Positions 45,625 to 54,236 of a stretch of DNA of 64,000 nt are shown here, piece by piece; within the stretch, counting starts at the first letter, position 1; the number at the start of each line of letters is the position of its first letter. Where the stretch lies: contig NZ_DGIR01000052.1 of NCBI RefSeq assembly GCF_002386445.1, forward strand, positions 1,057-65,056, in the 5' to 3' direction. A program made the translations under genes and the position numbers. Under the pieces are notes generated by a model that saw only the letters and a list, made by a program, of their open reading frames with translations, did not search any database and was not told the DNA's origin. This DNA is from Pseudomonas sp. UBA4617 (GTDB taxonomy: Bacteria; Pseudomonadota; Gammaproteobacteria; Pseudomonadales; Pseudomonadaceae).

Positions 45625-47007
45625 TCAAGCTGGCTGGGTGACTGCCTTGCCGCGCTTCTGGGTCAGCGCCACCAGCAGGATGAACAGGGTCACACCTGCG
45701 GTCATCAGGGTCTCGTAGCGGTAGGCATCACTGAACAGCATGTAGCCCAGGACCATGACGATGGTGCCAATCACCAGCCAGGTCAGCCACGGGAACAGCC
45801 ACATCTTCAGTTCCAGCCGGCGCCCCTCGCGCTCGGCACGGGCACGCATGCGCAGCTGCGACACGGCTATCACCAGGTATACCAGCAAGGCGATGGCACC
45901 GGTTGTGGACAGCAGGAAGCCGAACACTTTGCCGGGGAACACATAGTTGACGAAGCAACCGGCAAAACCGGCCAGGGTAGAGAAAAGCACCGCCACGGTC
46001 GGTACCCCAGCGCCGGAGATACGCTTGGTCACGCTCAGCGCCTGGTCACGGGCACCCAGCGAATAGAGCATGCGCGACGCGGTATACAGGCCCGAGTTCA
46101 TGCAACTGGTCACGGCCACCAGCACCACCAGGTCGACCAGCAGCTTGGCACCCGGCACATTCAGCACTTCCAGCACGCGCTGGAACGAACCCACCGCTTT
46201 CAGCCCCGGGTCGTTCCAGGCCACCAGCGATACCACCAGGAAGATCGACGCCAGGTAGAAGATGGCGATGCGGTACACCACCAGGTTGGTGGCGCGGCGG
46301 ATCTTGTCTTTCGGGTTGGCGGTTTCGTCCGCAGCGATGGTCACGATCTCGGCGCCGAAGAACGAGAAGATGGTGATCAGCACGCCACCCAGCACGGTGC
46401 CGAAACCGTTGGGCATGAAGCCGCCGTGGTCCCACAGCCGGCTGACTCCGGACACCTCGGCCAGCGGCCAGACGCCGAACACTGCCAGGCTGCAGACCGC
46501 GATGAAGGCGATGATCGCTACCACCTTGACCAGGGCAAACCAGTATTCGAAGGCGCCGAAGTTCTTCACGCTGATCAGGTTGGTACCCGACAGCACCAGC
46601 ATGATCAGGAAAGCAAACAGCCAGGACGGCACAGCGGGGAAGTAGGCATGCAGGATATCGGCACCGGCGATCGCCTCGACCGGGATGATCAGCACCCAGA
46701 ACCACCAGTACAGCCAGCCGATGGTAAAGCCTGCCCAGGGGCCGATGGCTTCGGAAGCATAGGTGGAGAACGAGCCGCTATTGGGGTTGGCGATGGCCAT
46801 TTCGCCCAGCATGCGCATGACCAGCAGCACCAGCAGGCCGGTCATGGCGTAGGAAATGAGGATGGCCGGGCCAGCGGTGGCGATGGCGTTGGAAGAGCCG
46901 ATGAACAGGCCGGCGCCGATGATGCCGGCGATAGAGATCATGGATACCTGACGAGAGGTCAGGCCGTGCTGCAGGGTGCGCTGTTTGTTGTTGTGTAGCG
47001 AAGCCAT
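45625..47007 (-). CDS. gabP: GABA permease, APC superfamily
   Basis: The 460-residue protein has about 12 membrane helices, and its start has GAGGG 6 bp upstream. It matches E. coli GabP strikingly over long stretches (SIAGIIGAGLFIGSS, WLYWWFWVLIIPVEA, SRLWDHGGFMPNGFG, YTASRMLYSLGARD). It should import 4-aminobutyrate, perhaps also related amino acids, with protons. It is divergent from the LysR gene, with 255 bp between, and a transaminase follows the regulator. This suggests uptake and breakdown of GABA or similar omega-amino acids. Confidence 0.9.
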   Translation of the reverse strand: MASLHNNKQRTLQHGLTSRQVSMISIAGIIGAGLFIGSSNAIATAGPAILISYAMTGLLVLLVMRMLGEMAIANPNSGSFSTYASEAIGPWAGFTIGWLYWWFWVLIIPVEAIAGADILHAYFPAVPSWLFAFLIMLVLSGTNLISVKNFGAFEYWFALVKVVAIIAFIAVCSLAVFGVWPLAEVSGVSRLWDHGGFMPNGFGTVLGGVLITIFSFFGAEIVTIAADETANPKDKIRRATNLVVYRIAIFYLASIFLVVSLVAWNDPGLKAVGSFQRVLEVLNVPGAKLLVDLVVLVAVTSCMNSGLYTASRMLYSLGARDQALSVTKRISGAGVPTVAVLFSTLAGFAGCFVNYVFPGKVFGFLLSTTGAIALLVYLVIAVSQLRMRARAEREGRRLELKMWLFPWLTWLVIGTIVMVLGYMLFSDAYRYETLMTAGVTLFILLVALTQKRGKAVTQPA

Positions 47008-47262
47008 GAATAACCCTCGAATGGCTCGGCCGCGGCGAAGCGGCGGAAGACTGGAGCAGAATTCTGGTCAAGTTCTGATGTTGGTTATTGTTGTTTTGCA
47101 GATGTTGGAAAAACCTACTGGCCTCCTCTTCGCACAACCAGTTGTCATCATTGATCCAGGTCAGTATTAATCTATAGGCCGGGGTCAACAAACGACCTTT
47201 TCGAAACACATCATTCCGCTACAGAATGAACTTCTTCCTTTTTTGCTCGGTATTTGCCCCTC

Positions 47263-48159
47263 ATGTCCAAACGCCTGATGCCTTCGACTACCGCCCTTCA
47301 GTGCTTCGAAGCGGCCGCGCGTCACCTCAGTTTCACCCGCGCGGCGCAGGAACTGCACCTGACCCAGAGTGCGGTCAGCAAGCAGGTGGCACAGCTCGAG
47401 GACATGCTGGCGCACTCGCTGTTCCAGCGCATTCGCCGCCGCCTGCACCTGACCCCGGCCGGTGCGCTGTACCTCACCGAAGTGAACAAGATCCTCACCC
47501 AGATCGACATTTCCAGCCGTTACATCCTCAGCTACGGCGACGAGACCGAAGTGCTGCGCATTGCCACCCAGCCCACCTTCGGTGCGCGCTGGCTGGTGCC
47601 GCGGCTGAAAGGTTTCGGTGACCGCTACCCGCGCATTCACCTGGACATCCGCAACGAGCTCGAGCCATTCGACCTGGTCCAGGCCAAGGCCGACATCGCT
47701 TTCTTCTTCGGCCAGGGCACCTGGCCCGGGGCAACCTGCATCGAGCTGTTCAGCGAAGAGGTGGTACCGGTGTGCAGCCCGCAGCTGCTGGCCAGCCACC
47801 GTTTCGACAGCGCCCAGGCACTGGCCGAGCACCGCCTGCTGCAATGCGTGTCGCGCCCGGAAGCCTGGCACGAATGGTTCCTGGGGCTGGGCTTGCACAG
47901 CCAGAACAGCTACCACGGGCCGCGCTTCGACACGTTCTACCTGTGCATCCGCGCGGCCATTGCCGGCTGCGGTATCGCGTTGATCCCGCGCTACCTGGTG
48001 GCCGAAGAGCTGAGCGAGGGCAAGCTGGTAGTGGCCTGGGACCACCCGGTGGCGAGCAATGGCCGGCACTTCATCGCGCACGCCGAGCATGCGGCCGAAG
48101 TGCCCAAGGTGAGGGCCTTCGTGCAGTGGATTCGCGAGCGGGTGGCTGAGGGGGACTGA
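47263..48159 (+). CDS. LysR-type transcriptional regulator (GcvA-like)
   Basis: Start 47263 (MSKRLMPSTTALQCFEA); a TTG at 47254 is an alternative. The 298 residues have an N-terminal winged helix (LSFTRAAQELHLTQSAVSKQ) and a periplasmic-binding-like sensor domain with the GcvA/AmpR-group stretches RIATQPTFGARWLVPRL and GCGIALIPRYLV. It lies between divergently oriented gabP and the downstream aminotransferase and probably controls one or both. The 255 bp gap to gabP is AT-rich, but I could not define its binding site. Confidence 0.93.
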   Translation: MSKRLMPSTTALQCFEAAARHLSFTRAAQELHLTQSAVSKQVAQLEDMLAHSLFQRIRRRLHLTPAGALYLTEVNKILTQIDISSRYILSYGDETEVLRIATQPTFGARWLVPRLKGFGDRYPRIHLDIRNELEPFDLVQAKADIAFFFGQGTWPGATCIELFSEEVVPVCSPQLLASHRFDSAQALAEHRLLQCVSRPEAWHEWFLGLGLHSQNSYHGPRFDTFYLCIRAAIAGCGIALIPRYLVAEELSEGKLVVAWDHPVASNGRHFIAHAEHAAEVPKVRAFVQWIRERVAEGD

Positions 48160-48221
48160 GTGGCCGGTACAGGCAGTACGAACTCGGCGACAAGGTCACG
48201 AATCCAAGGAATGACCGCAAT

Positions 48222-48232
48222 CGAATAATTCG
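48222..48232. promoter_or_regulatory. Small palindrome before the aminotransferase gene
   Basis: CGAAT-A-ATTCG lies about 60 bp before the aminotransferase start, in an AT-richer gap. It may be a regulator half-site; evidence is weak. Confidence 0.3.
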
Positions 48233-48294
48233 TTTGCGGAATAACTGGCCAACGCGCTTGGATAATAAGAAACCGAACAAAGGTCCGCGTGCCC

Positions 48295-49545
48295 ATGAAC
48301 CAGGAAAGTATCAGCCAGTCCATTGCCATCGTTCATCCGATCACACTTTCCCATGGCCGTAATGCCGAAGTCTGGGACACCGACGGCAAACGCTACATCG
48401 ACTTCGTCGGCGGTATCGGTGTACTCAACCTGGGCCACTGCAACCCGGCCGTGGTCGAGGCGATCCAGGCCCAGGCCAGCCGCCTGACCCACTCTGCCTT
48501 CAACGCCGCCCCGCACGGCCCGTACCTGGCGTTGATGGAGCAACTGACCCAGTTCGTGCCGGTCAGCTACCCACTGGCAGGCATGCTCACCAACAGCGGT
48601 GCGGAAGCGGCGGAAAACGCCCTGAAAGTGGCCCGCGGGGCCACCGGCAAGCGCGCCATCATCGCCTTCGATGGCGCCTTCCACGGCCGCACCCTGGCGA
48701 CCCTGAACCTCAACGGCAAGGTTGCCCCGTACAAGCAACGGGTCGGCGAACTGCCCGGGCCGGTCTATCACCTGCCCTACCCCAGCACCGACACCGGGGT
48801 GACCTGCGAGCAGGCACTCAAGGCCATGGACCGCCTGTTCAGCGTCGAATTGGCGGTGGAGGACGTGGCTGCGTTCATCCTCGAGCCGGTGCAGGGCGAA
48901 GGCGGCTTCCTCGCCCTTGACCCGGCCTTTGCCCAGGCCTTGCGCCGTTTCTGCGACGAACGCGGCATCCTGATCATCATCGACGAGATCCAGTCGGGCT
49001 TCGGCCGTACCGGCCAGCGCTTCGCCTTCCCCCGCCTGGGCATCGAGCCGGACCTGCTGTTGCTGGCCAAGAGCATTGCCGGTGGCATGCCGCTGGGAGC
49101 AGTGGTCGGGCGCAAGGAACTGCTGGCAGCACTGCCCAAGGGCGGCCTGGGTGGCACCTATTCGGGCAACCCGATCGCCTGCGCAGCGGCCCTGGCCAGC
49201 CTGGCGCAGATGAGCGACGAAAACATCGCCACCTGGGGTGAGCGCCAGGAGCAGGCGATCGTGCGTCGTTTCGAGCGCTGGAAAACCACGGGCCTGAGCT
49301 CGTTCATCGGGCGCCTGACCGGTGTCGGCGCCATGCGCGGCATCGAGCTGGCCAATGCCGACGGCAGCCCGGCGCCAGCGCAACTGGCCAAGGTGATGGA
49401 AGCGGCACGGGCCAGGGGCCTGCTGCTGATGCCCAGCGGCAAGGCCCGGCATATCATCCGCCTGCTGGCGCCGCTGACCATCGAAGCCGAGGTGCTTGAG
49501 GAAGGCCTGGACATCCTCGAGCAGTGCCTGGCAGAGCTGGGCTGA
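48295..49545 (+). CDS. Class III PLP-dependent aminotransferase (4-aminobutyrate aminotransferase-like)
   Basis: ATG 48295 (MNQESISQSIAIVHP) is chosen; a GTG at 48289 has better spacing from AAAGG and is a real alternative. The 416 residues have class III features: NSGAEAAENALKVAR, FDGAFHGRT, EPVQGEGGF, IIIDEIQSGFGRTG, and the PLP Lys in LLAKSIAGGMPLG. It should move the omega-amino group of GABA or a similar compound to 2-oxoglutarate. With gabP and the LysR regulator beside it, a GABA-type catabolic unit is likely. No succinate-semialdehyde dehydrogenase gene is adjacent. Confidence 0.92.
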   Translation: MNQESISQSIAIVHPITLSHGRNAEVWDTDGKRYIDFVGGIGVLNLGHCNPAVVEAIQAQASRLTHSAFNAAPHGPYLALMEQLTQFVPVSYPLAGMLTNSGAEAAENALKVARGATGKRAIIAFDGAFHGRTLATLNLNGKVAPYKQRVGELPGPVYHLPYPSTDTGVTCEQALKAMDRLFSVELAVEDVAAFILEPVQGEGGFLALDPAFAQALRRFCDERGILIIIDEIQSGFGRTGQRFAFPRLGIEPDLLLLAKSIAGGMPLGAVVGRKELLAALPKGGLGGTYSGNPIACAAALASLAQMSDENIATWGERQEQAIVRRFERWKTTGLSSFIGRLTGVGAMRGIELANADGSPAPAQLAKVMEAARARGLLLMPSGKARHIIRLLAPLTIEAEVLEEGLDILEQCLAELG

Positions 49546-49548
49546 AGG

Positions 49549-49851
49549 TTACAGGCCGAGTTCTTGTGGGGTGAGCATGTCCGACTCGAAGGCAATCCAG
49601 CCGCCTTCGAGTTCGGCGTGGCCGTTGACGATCGGGCCGTAGTAGGCCAGGCCGTTCTCCAGCGTCACGCAGATGTGCGTGGCGGGCTTTTCCGGGGCTG
49701 CCAGCGTACCGACGAAATGCACTTTCTTCAGCGTTTCGGTGACGGCCTCCAGGCCAACGCGCATGCCCGGGTTCTCCGAGGCTTCGGCGTCGCCGCCACG
49801 GTCTTCGGCGCTGACGGTGATGGTGGCGATGTACGGGTACTGGCTGCTCAA
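49549..49851 (-). CDS. Conserved-looking hypothetical protein
   Basis: The 100-residue protein starts at TTG 49851 (MSSQYPYIATITVSAEDRGG), with GAGG 9 bp upstream. It ends 3 bp from the end of the convergent aminotransferase gene. It is acidic, without signal peptide or membrane helix, and has beta-strand-like segments (VHFVGTLAAPEKPATHICVTL, GLAYYGPIVNG). I do not recognise the family. Confidence 0.7.
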   Translation of the reverse strand: MSSQYPYIATITVSAEDRGGDAEASENPGMRVGLEAVTETLKKVHFVGTLAAPEKPATHICVTLENGLAYYGPIVNGHAELEGGWIAFESDMLTPQELGL

Positions 49852-49927
49852 GCGGGGTTACCTCGGTGGGTGGGTAGGCGTATGGGCGCGTAGAGTACGG
49901 CAGGTGTTCCCGCTTGTCTCTACCGGT

Positions 49928-49949
49928 CTTCGCGGGCGCGCCCGCGAAG
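49928..49949. repeat. REP-like palindrome
   Basis: This is a perfect 22-base palindrome built from CTTCGCGGGCG and its complement, with partly pairing flanks CCGG/CCGG. It is Pseudomonas REP-like and lies between divergent small genes. Confidence 0.65.
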
Positions 49950-50034
49950 AGGCCGGGGCTGCAAGAGGTGATCTGAAGGGCCCGATCTGTTAGGGTGCCC
50001 GCCGATGCACGCCACCTACACGAGGATTCCCCGA

Positions 50035-50460
50035 GTGAGCGCCGAAGAACCCCTGATCGCCGACCTGTTCGAAGTCGACAAACGCCTGTCCCTCAAGCCT
50101 GTGGTGGACTTCAACAGCTACCTGCGCAATGCCTTCGGCGAAGGCCCGTGCCGCTGCCACCGCTGCGCCGAAGGTGGCGACCAGAGCAGCTACAGCCACA
50201 CCCACACCTTCACTTTCGACGGCCACCCGTGGCACCGCCGATTCGCCAGCACAGCTGCCAGCGACGTTGCCCAGGTACTGAAAAAGGCCTGGCTGTCGTA
50301 CACCAAGGCCGACCTCAACCTAACCGGCGACCTGGACCTGGCCACGCTCAAGACCTTTACCGAAGCCGCCCTGCACAGCCGCCTGCTGGCCCTGCTGCCG
50401 GCCAGCGGCCTGGCGCGCGAAGAAGATGGCCAATGGCTGCTGCAGGCCCAGGCTGACTGA
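50035..50460 (+). CDS. Hypothetical protein with CxCHxC motif
   Basis: GTG 50035 (MSAEEPLIADLFEVDKR) is chosen, with GAGG 9 bp upstream; ATG 50005 adds ten residues. The 141 residues contain CRCHRCAEGGDQSSYSHTHT, whose clustered Cys and His could bind a metal, followed by a helical tail. It lies 73 bp before the second EF-G gene on the same strand and may share its transcript. The family is not recognised. Confidence 0.75.
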   Translation: MSAEEPLIADLFEVDKRLSLKPVVDFNSYLRNAFGEGPCRCHRCAEGGDQSSYSHTHTFTFDGHPWHRRFASTAASDVAQVLKKAWLSYTKADLNLTGDLDLATLKTFTEAALHSRLLALLPASGLAREEDGQWLLQAQAD

Positions 50461-50533
50461 CAGCCCGGCGGCACGGCAGGATTCTGCCGGTCTGCTAACG
50501 TGGTGGAATCCGACCATTCGCAGGTAGTCCGCC

Positions 50534-52645
50534 ATGGCCCGCACAACGCCCATCGAGCTGTACCGCAATATCGGCATCGTCGCCCACGTGGATGCTGGGA
50601 AGACCACGACCACCGAGCGGATCCTGTTCTACACCGGGGTCAACCACAAGATGGGCGAGGTGCACGATGGCGCCGCGACCATGGACTGGATGGCCCAGGA
50701 ACAGGAGCGCGGCATCACCATCACGTCGGCGGCGACCACCGCGTTCTGGCAGGGCTCGACCAAGCAGTTCGCCCACAAGTACCGCTTCAATATCATCGAC
50801 ACACCAGGCCACGTCGACTTCACCATCGAAGTGGAGCGCTCGCTGCGCGTTCTGGATGGCGCGGTGGTGGTATTCAGCGGCGCCGACGGGGTAGAGCCAC
50901 AGTCCGAGACGGTGTGGCGCCAGGCCAACAAATACCACGTGCCGCGCCTGGCCTACATCAACAAGATGGACCGCCAGGGCGCCGACTTCCTGCGCGTGGT
51001 CAAACAGATCGACCAGCGCCTGGGCCACCACCCGGTGCCGATCCAGCTGGCCATCGGCAGCGAGGAAAAGTTCCAGGGCCAGATCGACCTGGTGAAGATG
51101 AAGGCCATCTACTGGAACGAGGCGGACCAGGGCACCAGCTATCGCGAAGAGGCCATCCCCGCCGACCTGCAGGCGCTGGCCGATGAATGGCGGGCGCACA
51201 TGGTCGAGGCGGCAGCCGAGGCCGATGACGAGCTGCTCGGCAAGTTTCTCGAAGGCGAAGAACTGAGCACCGAGGAGATCAAGGCCGGCCTGCGCAAGCG
51301 CACCCTGAACAACGAAATCGTGCCGACCATCCTCGGCTCGTCATTCAAGAACAAGGGCGTGCCGCTGATGCTCGATGCGGTCATCGACTATCTGCCCGCG
51401 CCGTCGGAAATCCCCGCTATCAAGGGCACCGACCCGGACGACGAAGACAAGCATCTGGAGCGCCACGCCGACGACAGCGAGCCGTTCTCGGCCCTGGCGT
51501 TCAAGATCGCCACTGACCCGTTCGTCGGCACCCTGACCTTCGCCCGGGTCTATTCCGGCGTGCTCAGCTCCGGCAACGCGGTGCTCAACTCGGTCAAAGG
51601 CAAGAAGGAACGCATCGGCCGCATGGTGCAGATGCACGCCAACCAGCGTGCAGAAATCAAGGATGTGTGCGCCGGCGACATCGCCGCCCTGATCGGCATG
51701 AAGGACGTGACCACCGGCGATACCCTGTGCGACCTGGACAAGCCGATCATCCTCGAGCGCATGGATTTCCCCGACCCGGTGATTTCCGTGGCCGTGGAAC
51801 CGAAAACCAAGGCCGACCAGGAGAGAATGGGCGTCGCCCTGGGCAAGCTGGCGCAGGAAGACCCGTCATTCCGCGTGCGCACCGACGAAGAGACCGGCCA
51901 GACCATCATCTCGGGCATGGGCGAGCTGCACCTGGACATCATCGTCGACCGCATGCGCCGCGAGTTCAATGTCGAGGCCAATATCGGCAAACCGCAGGTG
52001 GCCTACCGCGAGAAGATCCGCAACACCTGCGAGATCGAAGGCCGCTTCGTCCGCCAATCCGGTGGCCGTGGCCAGTATGGCCACTGCTGGATCCGCTTCG
52101 CCCCCGGCGACGAGGGCAAGGAAGGCCTGGAGTTCATCAACGAGATCGTCGGTGGCGTGGTACCGCGCGAGTACATCCCGGCGATCCAGAAGGGTATCGA
52201 AGAGCAGATGAAGAACGGCGTGCTTGCCGGCTACCCGCTGATCAACCTGAAGGCTGCGGTGTATGACGGCTCGTACCACGATGTCGACTCCAACGAAATG
52301 GCCTACAAGATCGCGGCCTCGATGGCCACCAAGCAGCTGTCGCAGAAAGGTGGCGCGGTGCTGCTGGAGCCGGTGATGAAGGTGGAAGTGGTCACGCCCG
52401 AAGAGTACCAGGGCGATATCCTCGGCGACCTCAGCCGGCGCCGCGGGATGATCCAGGACGGCGACGAAACGCCGGCCGGCAAGGTGATCCGTGCCGAAGT
52501 GCCGCTGGGCGAGATGTTCGGCTACGCCACCTCGATGCGCTCGATGACCCAGGGCAGGGCGAGCTTCTCGATGGAGTTCACCCGCTATGCCGAGGCGCCG
52601 GCAAGCATCGCCGATGCCATCGTGAAGAAGAACCGCGGGGAATAG
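50534..52645 (+). CDS. fusA2: Elongation factor G, second copy
   Basis: This 703-residue translational GTPase has G1 AHVDAGKTT, switch I RGITITSA, G3 DTPGHVDF, G4 NKMD, and EF-G domains II-V (GMGELHLDII, GGRGQYGHCW, ATSMRSMTQGRASFSMEF). EF-G moves tRNA and mRNA on the ribosome, or splits ribosomes during recycling. It stands away from the str operon (rpsL-rpsG-tufA), so it should be the extra EF-G paralogue known from pseudomonads (called fusA2 or fusB) and not the main copy. Confidence 0.93.
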   Translation: MARTTPIELYRNIGIVAHVDAGKTTTTERILFYTGVNHKMGEVHDGAATMDWMAQEQERGITITSAATTAFWQGSTKQFAHKYRFNIIDTPGHVDFTIEVERSLRVLDGAVVVFSGADGVEPQSETVWRQANKYHVPRLAYINKMDRQGADFLRVVKQIDQRLGHHPVPIQLAIGSEEKFQGQIDLVKMKAIYWNEADQGTSYREEAIPADLQALADEWRAHMVEAAAEADDELLGKFLEGEELSTEEIKAGLRKRTLNNEIVPTILGSSFKNKGVPLMLDAVIDYLPAPSEIPAIKGTDPDDEDKHLERHADDSEPFSALAFKIATDPFVGTLTFARVYSGVLSSGNAVLNSVKGKKERIGRMVQMHANQRAEIKDVCAGDIAALIGMKDVTTGDTLCDLDKPIILERMDFPDPVISVAVEPKTKADQERMGVALGKLAQEDPSFRVRTDEETGQTIISGMGELHLDIIVDRMRREFNVEANIGKPQVAYREKIRNTCEIEGRFVRQSGGRGQYGHCWIRFAPGDEGKEGLEFINEIVGGVVPREYIPAIQKGIEEQMKNGVLAGYPLINLKAAVYDGSYHDVDSNEMAYKIAASMATKQLSQKGGAVLLEPVMKVEVVTPEEYQGDILGDLSRRRGMIQDGDETPAGKVIRAEVPLGEMFGYATSMRSMTQGRASFSMEFTRYAEAPASIADAIVKKNRGE

Positions 52646-52654
52646 ACCTCTTGC

Positions 52655-52700
52655 CTGTACCGGCGTGTTCGCGGGCATGCTCGCGAACACGCCGGTACAG
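52655..52700. terminator. Long inverted repeat between convergent genes
   Basis: Arms of 19 bases (CTGTACCGGCGTGTTCGCG and its exact complement) flank an 8-base centre. It lies between convergent fusA2 and the SulP gene, so it probably ends transcription both ways. It is REP-like in base content. Confidence 0.7.
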
Positions 52701-52712
52701 TCAACCCCGCTT

Positions 52713-54155
52713 TCAGTGCTGCTCGCCCGCCCGCTTCAGCAGCTTCCTGCAGCGCTCCGACAAATGCACCACGCGCACGTGCTTGCCCGCCTTGGCATAG
52801 CGTTCGCGCAAGGTCTGCAGCGCCGCAATCGCCGAGTAATCGACAAAGCTCAGATGCTGGCAGTCCAGCGTGACCCGGGCCGGGTCGTTGGCGGTGTCGA
52901 ACTGTTCGAGGAACGCGGTGGTCGAGGCAAAGAACAGCGTGCCATGCAGCCGGTAATGCTTGCCCCCTTCGCCGTCTTCATGGCTGTCGGCATACAGCTC
53001 TCGCGCATGCTGCCAGGCAAAGTTCAGCGCGGCGATGATGATGCCGAACAACACTGCCACGGCGAGGTCGGTGAACACCGTGACCACGGTTACCGCAATG
53101 ATCGCCAGCACATCGTTCAGCGGCACCTTGTGCAGCACCCGCAGCGACGCCCAGGCGAAGGTCTGCTGCGCCACCACGAACATCACCCCGACCAGTGCTG
53201 CCAGCGGAATGCGTTCGATCAGCGGGGCCAGGAACAGCACGAACAGCAGGACCATGCCCCCGGCCACCACCCCCGATAGCCGCCCACGGCCGTTGGAGCT
53301 GAGGTTGATCACCGTCTGGCCGATCATCGCGCAACCGCCCATGCCACCGCACAGGCCGGACACCATGTTGGCCGCGCCAAGGGCCACGCATTCGCGGTCC
53401 GGGAAGCCGCGGCTCTCGGTGATTTCATCGGTCAGGTTGAGGGTTAGCAGGGTTTCCAGCAGGCCGACCATGGCCATCAGCAGCGCATAGGGCGCGACGA
53501 TTTTCAGGGTTGCCAGGTTCCAGGGTACGTCCGGCAGGGCCAGCTGTGGCAGGCCGCCGGCAATCTGCGCCATGTCGCCCAGGGTGCGGGTAGGCAGGCC
53601 GAGCAGGTACACCAGCAAGCCGACGCCAAGGATCGCCACCAACGCTGGCGGCACCGCGCGGGTCAGCTTCGGCAATACATAGACCACCAGCATGGTCAGC
53701 GCCACCAGCCCGACCATCAGGTACAGCGGGGTGCCACTGAGCCACTGCCCACCTTGCTTGAAGTGTTCCAGCTGCGCCAGGGCGATGACGATCGCCAGAC
53801 CGTTGACGAAACCGAGCATCACCGGGTACGGCACCAGGCGCACCAGCTTGCCCAGGCGCAGCAAGCCGAACAGGATCATCAGCGCGCCACCCAGCAGTAC
53901 CGTCGCCAACAGGTACTGTATGCCGTGTTGCACCACCAGGGCGACGATCACCACCGCCATCGAGCCGGCCGCGCCGGAAATCATCCCCGGTCGACCGCCG
54001 AACAGCGCCGTCAGGGTGCAGATGATGAACGCCCCGTACAGGCCCATCAGCGGGTTGAGGTGGGCCACCAGGGCGAACGCGATGCATTCGGGCACCAAGG
54101 CGAACGAAGTGGTCAGGCCGGCGAGCAGGTCGGCGCGAAATCGGGCGGGTTTCAT
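52713..54155 (-). CDS. SulP-family anion transporter with STAS domain
   Basis: This 480-residue protein has an N-terminal transport domain with about 12-14 helices (DLLAGLTTSFALVPE, GLCGGMGGCAMIGQTV, GFPDRECVALGAANM) and a C-terminal STAS domain (RLHGTLFFASTTAFLEQF, VTLDCQHLSFVDYSAIAAL). SulP proteins carry sulfate, bicarbonate or dicarboxylates; the substrate here is not readable. No carbonic anhydrase or sulfur genes lie nearby. Confidence 0.9.
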   Translation of the reverse strand: MKPARFRADLLAGLTTSFALVPECIAFALVAHLNPLMGLYGAFIICTLTALFGGRPGMISGAAGSMAVVIVALVVQHGIQYLLATVLLGGALMILFGLLRLGKLVRLVPYPVMLGFVNGLAIVIALAQLEHFKQGGQWLSGTPLYLMVGLVALTMLVVYVLPKLTRAVPPALVAILGVGLLVYLLGLPTRTLGDMAQIAGGLPQLALPDVPWNLATLKIVAPYALLMAMVGLLETLLTLNLTDEITESRGFPDRECVALGAANMVSGLCGGMGGCAMIGQTVINLSSNGRGRLSGVVAGGMVLLFVLFLAPLIERIPLAALVGVMFVVAQQTFAWASLRVLHKVPLNDVLAIIAVTVVTVFTDLAVAVLFGIIIAALNFAWQHARELYADSHEDGEGGKHYRLHGTLFFASTTAFLEQFDTANDPARVTLDCQHLSFVDYSAIAALQTLRERYAKAGKHVRVVHLSERCRKLLKRAGEQH

Positions 54156-54236
54156 GAAGGTCCTGTGGTGCAGTCCGGGCGGACGGGAAAAACGAGGGGC
54201 GCGATGTTACGGAATTTGTCTGCCAGCGGCCACCGC

